DNA of 64,000 nucleotides from Diphasiastrum complanatum (taxonomy: Eukaryota > Streptophyta > Lycopodiopsida > Lycopodiales > Lycopodiaceae): positions 8,894,364 through 8,958,363 of the forward strand of contig CM055113.1 of the NCBI GenBank assembly GCA_029204225.1. The letters are read 5' to 3'. Under the pieces are notes generated by a model, which ran no database searches, was not told where the DNA came from, and was given only the letters and a program-made list of their open reading frames with translations. The stretch's first letter is position 1; each line of letters begins with the position of its first letter. This document shows, one piece after another, positions 1-9,781 of this stretch. Made by a program: the position numbers and the translations under genes.

Positions 1-125
1 GGTAAAACCTCTAAGTAATAAAGATTTCTTTTTCTTGTTGCATGAGTTACAACAGCTTTTGTTTTTATGTCTAACACTCGACATACATCCAGTTATGGAC
101 TCGGCTCATTGCATTCGCCACGTCC

Positions 126-690
126 ATTTACATTTACTTTTCTTTATGCATTTCGTCGATTTTTTCATCAAATTTCCATCGTTTTTTCAGATTTAGTAGA
201 GGCTGTCCAGCGCCCTACTAACCTATCACTTTCGTCGATTTTTTCATCAAATTTCTATCATTTTTCCAGATTTGGTAGAGGCTGGCCAGTGCCCTACTAC
301 CTTGTCACTTTCATCGATTTTCTCCACCGATTTGCTGCCCATTTCGTGGATTGATTGGTGGTTGTCCCAGCGCCCTACTTCATCACCATTTTTAGTGGTT
401 TTCTCCATTTTTTTTTTCAGGTTATGTGCGGATTTTGGTAGCTGTTGCCCAACGCCCTACTACCTTGCCATCTTCGACCGATTTACTGTCCATTTTGCTG
501 ATTGTAGCGCCCTACTTCATCACCATTTTCAGCGGTTTTTCCATCATTTTGCAGGACATTTGTGGATCTTACTAGCTGCTGCCCAGCATCCATTTTCAGC
601 TTGGATCTTCAGCATTTTCAGCTTGGATCTTTAGCTTTCTCTCTCCACTTGTTTTGCAGATTATCACTATTGTTTGGAGGAGGACTGGTG
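126..690 (+). repeat. degenerate ~80-bp pyrimidine-rich tandem repeat
   Basis: The phrase gccctact recurs at about 212, 291, 372, 454, 509 and 690. Spacings are 79, 81, 82, 55 and 181 bases. The flanking text is similar each time: a run with tcgattttttc, then a cag followed by a tggtag-like word. This is a diverged tandem array. A 22-23 bp sub-repeat (cattttcagcttggatctt) occurs twice at about 592-638. The plus strand is strongly T/C-rich up to about 1350. No coding assignment can be made; the small open frames here follow the repeat composition. Confidence 0.7.
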
Positions 691-2256
691 CCCTACTGTT
701 GCCCACCTACTGCCCATTTTCCAGCCCACCATCACCTACTTCTAGCACTCTACTTTACTTTCCGCTTGCTGTCCACAACTCAACCTATTTGTACTCTTTC
801 TCAGCCCACCCCTCGCATTGTCTCCACCTTCTTTCCACTAATTTTCCAGCTTTGCTTTCTGGCTGCCTAACTCTCTCTTTTTGGCACTCACCTTCCTTAC
901 TTGGTTGTCCATTTTCCAGCCATATACTCCACTACTTGCTACTTATTTCTCTCATTATTTGGTTGCTTTTGCAGGCCCCTCTTATCTCTATTTGGTGGCT
1001 GCCCTGTATCTCTCCATTTTAGTACTGTTTTCAGCACGCTTTTGATTGCAGTTGCGAGGTACTACTTACACTATTTGTCATTTCTCTTTTTTTTTTTCTT
1101 TAGCAGGCTTTTTCACGTCTTTTCATTGGTGTACCTGTTGTGACGACTTATGTCCTCTCCTTCAGTTCGTCCACTTGATTAGCGTCTTGTGCTTGTGGCT
1201 GTTGTTTTGTTATTTCCATTCCATTTTGTAGTTTGTGTTTTCCATCGCATTTTTCATTTTGTCTTTCATTATTTGTTCTTAGTTTCCATTCCATTTGTGT
1301 TTTGATTTCATAATTCATTTTCTTCGTCGATTTCGTCTTTCTTCGTTTTCTATGCTCCATTATAAAAAAAAATAACAATAAAAAAGAAACCACCCAAATT
1401 ATTTGGATCATTTGGTTACGTATACTTTTCCGTTACTTTTAATTTTATTTTTTATCATGACTTGTGATTTTTGGTCTCTACTTTCTTTAGATTATCTTTT
1501 TGTTTATAATAGTGATATACCATCTGAACATATGTTCAACAAATGGATCACACATCTTCAGTATTACTTTGATACTTCTCAGCCAACTTGTCCAGGTCCT
1601 AATAAGTTGATGCAATTTTTCTCTTAAAGGGTTCCGCTAGGTCGGTTCCGGATTTACAGGTTGTTGCTGCGTGCTGTGCGCCTATATGCCTTGATTCATA
1701 GATATCGTATTCAGTGGTCATTCCTGTTGATATTGAGGCCATATACCTTGGTGGTATTTCTACTATTACTTTTGCACATACCTCAGATAGCTCTCCTGGT
1801 TCGGTGGTTGGTGTAGTATCTTCTCCATTGGTCTTTATATCTCCATCTCTTGAGTTCGTTATGGCCGATGTTCTTGCTGATTTCTATGGGGTTCTTCACG
1901 GGTCCACGTTTGATGGTTCGCTCGCTATTGGTGATCAGGTTGTATCTTCTTTTGCTTACTGATTGAGGGTACCGTGTGCCATTGCTAGTTCTCATTCATG
2001 GGCCTTACGGATACCTTGGGCTTTTGACCATCCTGGCGCACATTTCTTCATTTTAGCTATCCTTTGTCAGGATGATCTCTTTATGCTCCATGTTTCCTGG
2101 CATATCGTTTGCTTTTCCATGCTATTACAGTGTGCCTGTCATCCTGCTTATGTTCCTACTCCTTGGTGCTGGTCTTCCGATGCTGCTATTTTTTCTTGGG
2201 GCACCTATATCACTGAGTTTGCACATATGGTTGATGGTTACGTGTATTTGCAATGA
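691..2256. other. unassigned, probably transposon-derived stretch
   Basis: This is T-rich sequence up to about 1400, followed by more balanced sequence from 1403 with open stretches at 1403-1627, 1714-1962 and 1963-2256. The predicted peptides match no family I recognise. The phrase tttgcacata occurs in similar context near 1770 and 2218, which hints at an internal repeat. The copia homology that begins near 2257 on the minus strand does not continue into this stretch, so it marks a junction. Confidence 0.3.
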
Positions 2257-2708
2257 GTGTCCATAATTACTTTTGCTACAAAGATGAGGTCTTTCTTCAA
2301 AGAAGGAACATAGAGGGCTTCATTAAGAACTATCATTCCCTTGAAGGTTCTTAATCTTAGATCTCCTATTCATTCAACTCTATGCATGCTACCATCTCCT
2401 AGTATGACTTGCTTTTCATAAGAGATAGGAGAAAGATTCAAAACAATGTTCTTGCTAGAAACAATATGTGAAGTAGCACCCGAATCAAGTACCATCTCAA
2501 CATTTGAAGAGACCATATTGCACTCTTCATGCTCCTTGGTCATATAGGTGCATGAAAGCTCTTTGGCTGATTTGGATGCCTCTCCATCTTCATAGGTAGA
2601 GTTGTCTTCGACAAGTTGTGCCTTCGGCTTTCCTTTATTCTTCCTTGGATTTTGCTCGCAATAGATAGTTGCATGACCGGTGATCTTGCAATGGATGCAT
2701 GGTATCAT
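2257..2708 (-). pseudogene. copia gag zinc knuckle and aspartic protease, broken
   Basis: The minus-strand peptide contains a CCHC knuckle-like CIHCKITGHATIYC. About 60 residues later comes VLDSGATSHIV, the D-S-G-A active-site motif of copia aspartic protease. A stop follows the MHRVE stretch at about 2370. The same frame then continues with residues such as LYVPSLKKDL, typical of the protease to GAG-pre-integrase linker, and ends near 2257. No product is expected. Confidence 0.75.
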
Positions 2709-3076
2709 CGGATTGCACCAGCACTTGGTGGGTATATGGCCATCTTTCCCACAATAGTCACATTTGGGTTTTGGCCCCTTCTCTTTGCTCTCCTTAGACT
2801 TCTGCTTCTTCTTCTTCTTGTCTCCCGAATTCTTCTTGGTGAAGTAAGCTTCCTATAGCTTACTTTCATGCTGGTGTCGGGCTACTCTTTCTCTTCTGAG
2901 GTGATCTTCTTCTATCATTGCATTACTGGCTTCTTCAAAACTCATGTTAGAGGTGTTACTTGCGAGAATTGTCTAAGTGAGTGAAAAGAAGTAGGAAGAG
3001 CACCAAGAAAAATAAATAACTTTTGGCCATCGTGGCATATTCTTGTCCTGTAAGAGCTAGAGAAGCAAAAAAAATT

Positions 3077-3499
3077 TCATTCTGATATAAATTTCTTTAT
3101 GTCACTTTTACCACTCCATGTCATTGTATACAATCTATTTGACATATGTACAACTTCAAAAGTGGATTTAGTTTCAAATCTGTTTTTTAGATAGTTCCAA
3201 ATATCTTTGGCACTATTCATTTCAGATATTTCAAGTAGAATGTCTTCTGAAGTGGAAAGACTGATCCAAGCGCATGCTTGATCATTCTTTTCATTCCACC
3301 TATTGCGATCTCTTTGTGTAGCTCCATCTGCTGGTGGGGGTCCATTGACAATCTCCCATACTGCATTCCTCTTGAGAACCAACATAACCTTTGTCTTCCA
3401 AATGGAATACCATCTTCCATTCTCCAATATAAGGCCAACTAGATTTAAGGTGAGTAGACTTGTGTTTGCCATCTCTGATTGCATGTTTCCTGTAAACAA
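3077..3499 (-). pseudogene. copia gag (UBN2-like) N-terminal part
   Basis: A 140-residue minus-strand frame carries the copia capsid signature: WYSIWKTKVMLVLKRN, then IWNYLKNRFE and a 'vhmsnrLytm' helix. Frames between this segment and the zinc knuckle (2709-3076) are shifted, so gag is not intact. It starts just downstream of the primer-binding site at 3501-3512. Confidence 0.8.
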
Positions 3500-3500
3500 G

Positions 3501-3512
3501 GCTCTGATACCA
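3501..3512 (-). other. primer-binding site of the copia element
   Basis: The plus strand reads gctctgatacca. On the minus strand this is TGGTATCAGAGC, the complement of the initiator-methionine tRNA 3' end used by plant LTR retrotransposons. It lies one base from the LTR edge at 3514. Confidence 0.85.
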
Positions 3513-3513
3513 T

Positions 3514-4293
3514 TGTTGTGATGTTATTTTGGTCTACTTGATCCTAACTAGGAAAGGAACATGCAATGTAAAAACTTGACATGCAACTGTCATGCAAGTT
3601 GAAATGGAAAAACCAGCAAGCTGTGGATCATAAATTGATCCTAGTTCAACTCTATATGAACTCTACTCTATACCAATTAGATGAATCAAGAAAAGGAATG
3701 AATTCTACTTGCTGGCCAATTCAATTAGTAGTGTCAGATCTGAAAAAACAGATTCTAATTGACCTCTAATTGACTTCTAATCACAAGTAATGATAGTGCC
3801 TATGCAATAGAAAACATATGCCATTGATTTCGATGGCTGTTCTGGCTTCAGAAATGCAGTAATTGGATGAACAGTAGCGCCCTCCTCCTACAATCAGCTT
3901 GCAATTGTTCTCATCAAATTTGGATGAGTGATGAGGGAGAACCATCTGAAAATCCAAATCTGTCCAGCAGCGAGTTCTTACATCAAAATTAGATCAAGAA
4001 GACACACAAATGATGAAGATGGAAGATGATTCGAAAATCTCACTCTCTCCAACTCGTGGAGCCTCTGTTAATTAGAATTTGAGTATGTACAATAGTTGGC
4101 ATGCAATTGCCAAGTGTCCAAATTCTCATGCATGCCAAACTCAAATGGGTAGGTGGCATCATCATGCAAGAAGGCCCTCCACGAGTTTGGTAGCAAAAAA
4201 ATTTGCCTAAGTTATCTTGGGCCTTAAAAATTTGTTTTCAAGTATGACCATGTGGCATGTCCTATTTATTTAACTAGGTTTATAAGTTCAACA
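3514..4293 (-). repeat. copia 5' LTR, 780 bp
   Basis: In minus orientation the segment begins TGTTGAAC and ends ATCACAACA, so its ends form the short inverted repeat TGTTG/CAACA. It lies directly beside the primer-binding site. No second copy is visible in the window, so the length rests on the terminal motifs and on the switch to gypsy coding sequence at 4294. Confidence 0.65.
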
Positions 4294-5023
4294 TTAACCA
4301 CAACCACCTTGGCTGGGTCAATTGAAATACCCTCAGCTGTCACTACGTGACTCAAATACTCGACACGAGCCTTACACAACTCTATCTTCTGCGCATTGGC
4401 GTACAAGACAGAGGCTTGTAACTTGCCAAATACGATCTTGAGATGAATCTCATGCTCCTCGACCGCTTTACTATAAACTAATATATTGTCAATAAATTGA
4501 CAACAAACTTACCCATATAGTCTCGCAAGACATCGTTCATGAGCATCATGAACGTGGCTGGTGCATGGTTAACCCAAATGGCATTACCAAAAACTCATAA
4601 TGCCCGAAACGGGTTCGAAAGGCCGTCTTTTGGACGTCTTCATCTCGAATCCGTATTTGATGGTATCCACTTTTGAGATCTTACTAAAAATGGTGGCATC
4701 TTGCAATGCATCCAGTAAATCATCAATCATCGGATATTTGTGCTTTACATTGATTTTATTCAATCCTCTATAATCCACACACATCCGGAAACTACCATCC
4801 TTTTTCTTAACAAGTAAAATAGGAGAGGCGAAGGGTGAATAACTAGGACGGATGTACCTAGCTTGAGATACTCCTCTAGCATCTTTTTGACATCTTCTTC
4901 CTCTTTTAGGCTCATCCTATAAGGAGGCCTACACATTGGACTTGCCCCTGGAACGAGCTCAATATGATGGTCAACGTTCCGACTAGGCGGCAATTCCTTT
5001 TGGCATATATTACTAATTAGCAC
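4294..5023 (-). pseudogene. gypsy reverse transcriptase fragment, corrupted active site
   Basis: The minus strand encodes recognisable gypsy RT blocks: [15 protein letters not shown], then [17 protein letters not shown] (the block A/B region), and after a break VEEHEIHLKIVFGKLQ and YLSHVVTAEGISIDPAKV from the thumb. The segment that should carry F/YxDD near 4490-4520 is frame-disrupted, and the nearest in-frame reading is closer to a D-N than a D-D pair. The fragment stops at the copia LTR. Confidence 0.75.
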
Positions 5024-5409
5024 GTGTTTAAACTAAGTGCGGATGGACTTCTCCAACTCACTTGTTGGGTCGCATCTTGGCTGTAATGAAAAAGCATGTG
5101 CACTAGGGGATGCAAATGTAAATGAAGTTTTCTTGTGGTTCATTAGTGAGTGTGCTTATCTGATTATTACGAAAACAAGAATCAAAACTGGAATCAACAT
5201 TCACATAACACAACCACAATCTGAATCTCCATTCTCTTTATTTGCATACAGGTAATAAGAGGACCCTCAACAGATGGTCTCTCTCCCTTTAAGACATGAG
5301 ACATACCCTCATGCCCGAACTTATACACATGTGACTTAAAATCGCGGGCTGCTTACTTGCATGCCACCGCTTACCAAGTACAATATCAAACTTAGCTAGT
5401 TTAGTAATT

Positions 5410-5760
5410 TCAAAGTTTCTCGGTATACGTCTGAATAGACAAAGATGCCCGAGAGACTCTTTCATCCCAAACCTCTGTTCCCTTACAATCTGGCATCTCA
5501 ACAATATATCGGTAATCAGATGGAACAATAGCTAAGCGAAACTTCCTCACCACACGAGAATTGATAATATTATGCGAGGAACCGATGTCAAATAAGACGA
5601 GCACGTCATGACCTTCTATTTTCCCCCTCATGCGTATCAATTCATTATCTGGAAACTGATAAGCTTCGCGAGCCTTGGTGGACAAATAACACACTGGTGC
5701 CTCTGGAACAAGCTTCTGCACCGAAATAGTCAATGACACGACGAGTGTCCTCATCGTCAC
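5410..5760 (-). pseudogene. gypsy retropepsin-like protease region
   Basis: A 116-residue minus-strand frame contains IEGHDVLVLFDIGSSHNII. It aligns with the gypsy protease core, where the active site is normally D-S/T-G-A/S; here the triad reads D-I-G-S. An upstream VCYLSTKAREA stretch suits the gag-protease linker. The altered second residue and the broken flanking frames mark a decayed copy. Confidence 0.65.
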
Positions 5761-5835
5761 TTACCAACAAGTCATCCAAAATTTCCGCATCCTTGCCCTC
5801 ATCTTGACGTTGTTGTAAAACATGGAGCTTCTTGC

Positions 5836-6864
5836 CTATGCCTCAAGGACAATCTTTGAAAAGATGCTTGCCAAGACAGAAAAAACATAATCAGTCTTTC
5901 TTGGCCTTTTCCTTTTGCTCTGGATTAAGAGGAGACTTGTCGTAAGCACGAGAGCCATAGGAGATGCCGATTTCCACTTCAACGTCTGCTGCATTTGGAT
6001 AGGATCCTTCTGCGAAAAGTCCTTTTGACCAGCTTGGCCTGACTTTTGTGAACCTTTCTTTTGGGGCCAACTTGCCACTCCAGTTGGATTCAGCCTTGTT
6101 ACGCACATTACCTTCAAAATTGAGTGTTGTTGCAACTGCCTCTTCCAAGGTTTTGCAACCTTCATTTAGGACTGAAGGCCTCAATTCCTCGCAAAGGCCA
6201 AAAACAAACTTGTGAATCACAAGCCATTTCGGAATCTCCTCTGGTATCTTGATAAGCACCTCTCTGTACTTATCAGCATATTCTGAGTACTGCCTCTAAC
6301 GATGTAAAAACCAAGCATCCGTCGCTCGTACATGCTCATGTGGAGGAATAAACTGAGTCTAGCAAGGCCGTTTAAATCAACCCAAGTGGATGGGGCCTGA
6401 TTTGACTTCAATAATCTGCGCCACCACCTGTCAGCAAAATCTGTAAAATGATAAGCAACCTTACGGACCCGCCAACCTTCATCAGTTGGGGCCCATTTCA
6501 AATCAAAGTACTCCTCCCATTTGTGCAACCATTGGTCTACAATATCAGTGGTTCTTTGGGAAGGGTTTCCAGCAAAGCGAGCAGGCTTAATATCTTTATC
6601 CTCAGGATAGGATTGAGGGAACATAGGATGGGCTACAGAGGATGACGTATAATTTCCCGCCACAATCGAAAGCATCGTTTGCATCTCTACCATGGTCTTC
6701 TCCATACTGCCCATGCGAACTTGCATAGATGGAGACACACCTACAGGCGAACTAGCAGCCCTTGTAGGAGGGTGACGGTAAGCAGGACTAGGAATAGGAC
6801 TGGCTGGTGGCGATGGGAGGGCAACAGGAGGGCTAAGCGAAATATCAACTCTATCATCTTCCAT
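5836..6864 (-). pseudogene. gypsy gag polyprotein, frameshifted
   Basis: The N-terminal frame (6864-6217) starts with a proline-rich leader. It continues with the retrotransposon gag domain: FAGNPSQRTTDIVDQWLHKW, then EYFDLKWAP and FADRWWRRLLKS. A second frame (6259-5891) continues with PSVLNEGCKTLEEAVATTLN, the gag C-terminus. A zinc-knuckle-like CFFCLGKHLFKDC follows in another frame near 5840-5890. Its Cys-His spacing is one residue shorter than the usual CX2CX4HX4C. At least two frameshifts separate the pieces. Confidence 0.75.
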
Positions 6865-7019
6865 TATGGGTAAACAAAGGACAGCACAAAGTCAAAACTC
6901 GGAAACTACACTTAGACAAAAAACGAGAGAAAGCAAATTTGACCAAAGCTTTCGAAACAACAAGATAGAAGTAGACAAAAGGGAAAATAAGGGGGTGAGC
7001 TCTCCCAGAAATCCAATTT

Positions 7020-8391
7020 TGTTGTCTTGCCGACTGTAGGTCTGCTGAGATGACAGGTTGTGAGGTATCTTTTGGCCCCTCCTCAACAAGTTAGTACTCC
7101 GGCTATCCAATCAAAAAGGGCCCCCACGGAGGTGCGCTGGGCTTGCAACAAGTGGGCGCTGGTTCTGCTTTCAAAATCCCCCCAAAAGGCCACAGAAATT
7201 TGTTGGGGTAACCCCCTCCTTCAGAGATGTGCTGGGACTGCAGATAATCGCTGATTGGGTCGTTGGTTTGCACCTAAATATTGCAGAAACTCTGCCTCAG
7301 AACAGCACTGGACAGCTGCCTTGAAAAACGTTGGAAAGTGACATGAAAAAATAATGCCCAAAAACGCTTCTTGGAGGGTGCTGGATCTGTGCTGGACCTG
7401 CGCTGGAGCTGTAGGAACTGGTCGCCCAGATTCTACATTGTTTTCGTGTCTTTTTCCTTCTTCCACCAGTGCTAAAGAGAGGCTGCAAGAGAGCGATGGC
7501 CATCTGAAAAATTGGGCACCAAATTGGATGTTTTCTATCTCCCAATAGACTGGAACAGCTGCGATGGAGGGCCTAGAATCCTAAAAACCCTGTTCCACCC
7601 TTTTCTCCTTCCAAATCCTCAAGCAACAAACGGAAAAAGGAAGATTTCCTCACTTTCTCTCTCTAGAACGGGCTATTCTCTCTCTAGAACGAGTAGGCAC
7701 CCTCTCTTTGAGTCCTTCTACCTGCTATTCCTGTCAACTGGCACATGGCATCCACCTGTGGGTGATCAATCCACCTAGCATGCATGCGACCAGTGACCTG
7801 TGAATACTCCGTGACTCATAAGGTACCACCCCCATGCCCCGCCAAAGACCTGTGACCCGCTAAGTCACATGGGCTACTTGTCGACTAGCATTTCGTAACT
7901 GACGGCTAGGATCCCGACGGTCATTATTCACCGCATCTCTGACAACTTGTCAGGCGGTTACACCAGGTCACGCACCGGTTCCATCTTGGGACATATGTCC
8001 TCGTCGGTCACCGACTCTTGCCAATACTAGGCCTCAGGTCCTCTGGTAACCGACCGTGCCAAGGTCATGATAGAGCCGTAACTGGGCTCTACCAATTAGC
8101 ATTTGTGCTTTATCTTATGTTATTTTAATTTAGTTGGTGTGGTTTGTTTGTGGAGAGAGTGTGGAAGGGCATGGAGGCCCTAGTGTGGTGAGAGAGAGCG
8201 AGCGCACTTTGGAGGAGAAGTTATGTGTTGGTTAAGTTACACTTCGTGAACTCTTGCAAGTAGTCTAGTGGTATTTTTGTGGAGAGTTTGCAGGCCAAAA
8301 AGCATCACCAAGGCTCTTAGTTGGACCATACCCAACTCCCCATTGCTACGTGACCTTGAAGAGCGTGGGAAGCCACTCTCTTCTTGTTAAC
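7020..8391 (-). repeat. probable gypsy 5' LTR and leader, ~1.37 kb
   Basis: On the minus strand the segment starts TGTTAACAAGAAG and ends CAAGACAACA. This gives TGTT/AACA termini at the place expected for the 5' LTR of the gypsy copy. A possible primer-binding site (TGGATTTCTGGGAG) follows after a few bases. Near 7660-7700 the words ctctctctagaacg are duplicated in tandem. No partner LTR is in the window, so the boundaries are inferred. Confidence 0.4.
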
Positions 8392-9781
8392 AGGCTGTAA
8401 ATAAAAAGTTTAGGTTTTTCCTTTCCGGCCGGAACAATCTGGAAACAGAATGTCGTTCTGGTGCAACTTAGCATACGTGTTAGTTGCTGTGATCAAATTT
8501 GCACAAAAGGCCATCATAACAAAAACAATGTTTCTATTAGTTTGAACTTTGCACAATATATCAACATAATAGATAAAATGATATGGGGTATGGGGTGGAA
8601 TAGGATACCATCAGATTTCTTTTAACCCATAAATGTAAAACTACTGCTCATGCATATACTATGGATTTGAGTCGACATTATGCCTTTATGGTCCTCCTAC
8701 CTTCTATGAGCTGTATAGATCTTTCTTTTAGTAACTATTCCTGAAATTTATAATGATGAATCTTTGGTTTTTAGTTGCTCTATCTCGACATCCTCATTAT
8801 CTTGTTGTTTTTCAAGGCATGTTTCTATATTCTTTCTGTCAAACATAGAAACTGCTTAAATATCCTAATTTTCTTGTCTTTGTCATATGCGCTGCTATGA
8901 CCCTTTCCTATTTGTGTTCAGCCACATCCTGCTGTTCTCCATTACAAACCAATGGTCCTCTGGTCTGGTCCCCGGAGTCTCATTCTAGTACTGATGCTCC
9001 TGGCCGTCCATATAATTGTGCATGTCATCTCCTCTTTCGTCCTTGGAGTTTTTCCTTGTATAAAATGACATTTGTTATGACCTAGCTGAGATTTTATTCC
9101 ATCAAAGTGGGGGGCCATGAATGGGAAAGAGGGCCAGGGAGAGGCTTATTTGAGACTTGATACAAATTGTATCGAGGATGATTCAGAGCCCTAGGTCTAA
9201 AGCAGTTTTGGTGTGGATTGCTTTCATTATCCCTGACTTGTAAATGGTGTTGCTTACATGGAGGGCTGTAAGGAGCCCTTTGAGTTGGACAGAGACATTG
9301 ACTATCAGAAATCTAGACCGAAGAACTAGTATATGCTTTTGACATTTACATTCAGCTTTGGATTATTGAGAGTGGACTTTGTATATAAATCAAAGTTGTC
9401 TTTTATTTGTTGGTTTTGTGAACATGAATAATTTTTACTGGTAATCGATTAGAGCATTTAAATATTGTGAGTTCATTCCATTAATGACAGTACATTGTAA
9501 GGAGTGCAGTTTTTTGCCTCATGAATTTTCACATGTTAGATATTTAAAATAGCATATCCTTGTTGATGGAGTGAAATTTTTTTCTTTTAGTGTTATGATT
9601 GAGGTTAGAATATTTAAATTAGTTGCAAAGAATCATCTGATGATTATATAGTTGGAGATATGTCTACAACAGCTATTTAAATTTGAAGTAATACAGCAGC
9701 ATGGGGAGGCTGAACAAAATTGTGGGTACAGGAGAGAGCTCATCAGAGCTTCTAATGAAATAAACCTTTATGCTATTGCAG
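8392..9781 (+). other. unassigned stretch upstream of the GON4-like exons
   Basis: No exon of the expected N-terminal part of the downstream gene could be recognised, and the stretch ends in a splice acceptor (tgctattgcag). Bases 8425-8466 (palindromic ccggccgg, then cagaatgtcgttc) share a 13-base word with the palindromic element near 56265. The stretch is probably intron with transposon remnants, but the upstream exon is not visible, so the gene may be interrupted or may continue to the left of the window. Confidence 0.35.

Larger units (their letters stand above)
2257..4293 (-). mobile_element. truncated Ty1/copia retrotransposon (5' LTR, PBS, gag, protease)
   Basis: Read on the minus strand, the order is LTR (4293-3514), primer-binding site, gag (3499-3077), CCHC zinc knuckle and protease (2708-2257), as expected for the 5' half of a copia element. 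Integrase, RT, RNase H and the 3' LTR are missing at the left junction near 2257. The right LTR edge abuts gypsy reverse-transcriptase coding sequence, so this element inserted into, or recombined with, the gypsy copy at 4294-8391. Confidence 0.75.
4294..8391 (-). mobile_element. truncated Ty3/gypsy retrotransposon (5' half)
   Basis: The minus strand reads, in order: a probable LTR (8391-7020), gag (6864-about 5840), protease (5760-5410) and reverse transcriptase (5023-4294). The RT thumb is cut by the copia LTR at 4293. RNase H, integrase and the 3' LTR were not found on the far side of the copia element. The reading frame is broken at several points, so the copy is dead. Confidence 0.7.

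Noticed and set aside
1403-2266. Possible pararetrovirus or LINE coding
   Set aside because: No RT, zinc-knuckle, protease or movement-protein motif could be found in these frames.
7221-7778. Overlapping short open frames on both strands
   Set aside because: They lie in the putative gypsy LTR, show no family motif, and contradict each other.
9770-9781. ATG at 9770 as the protein start
   Set aside because: It lies in the splice acceptor region (tgctattgcag) and would begin the protein within a conserved domain block.
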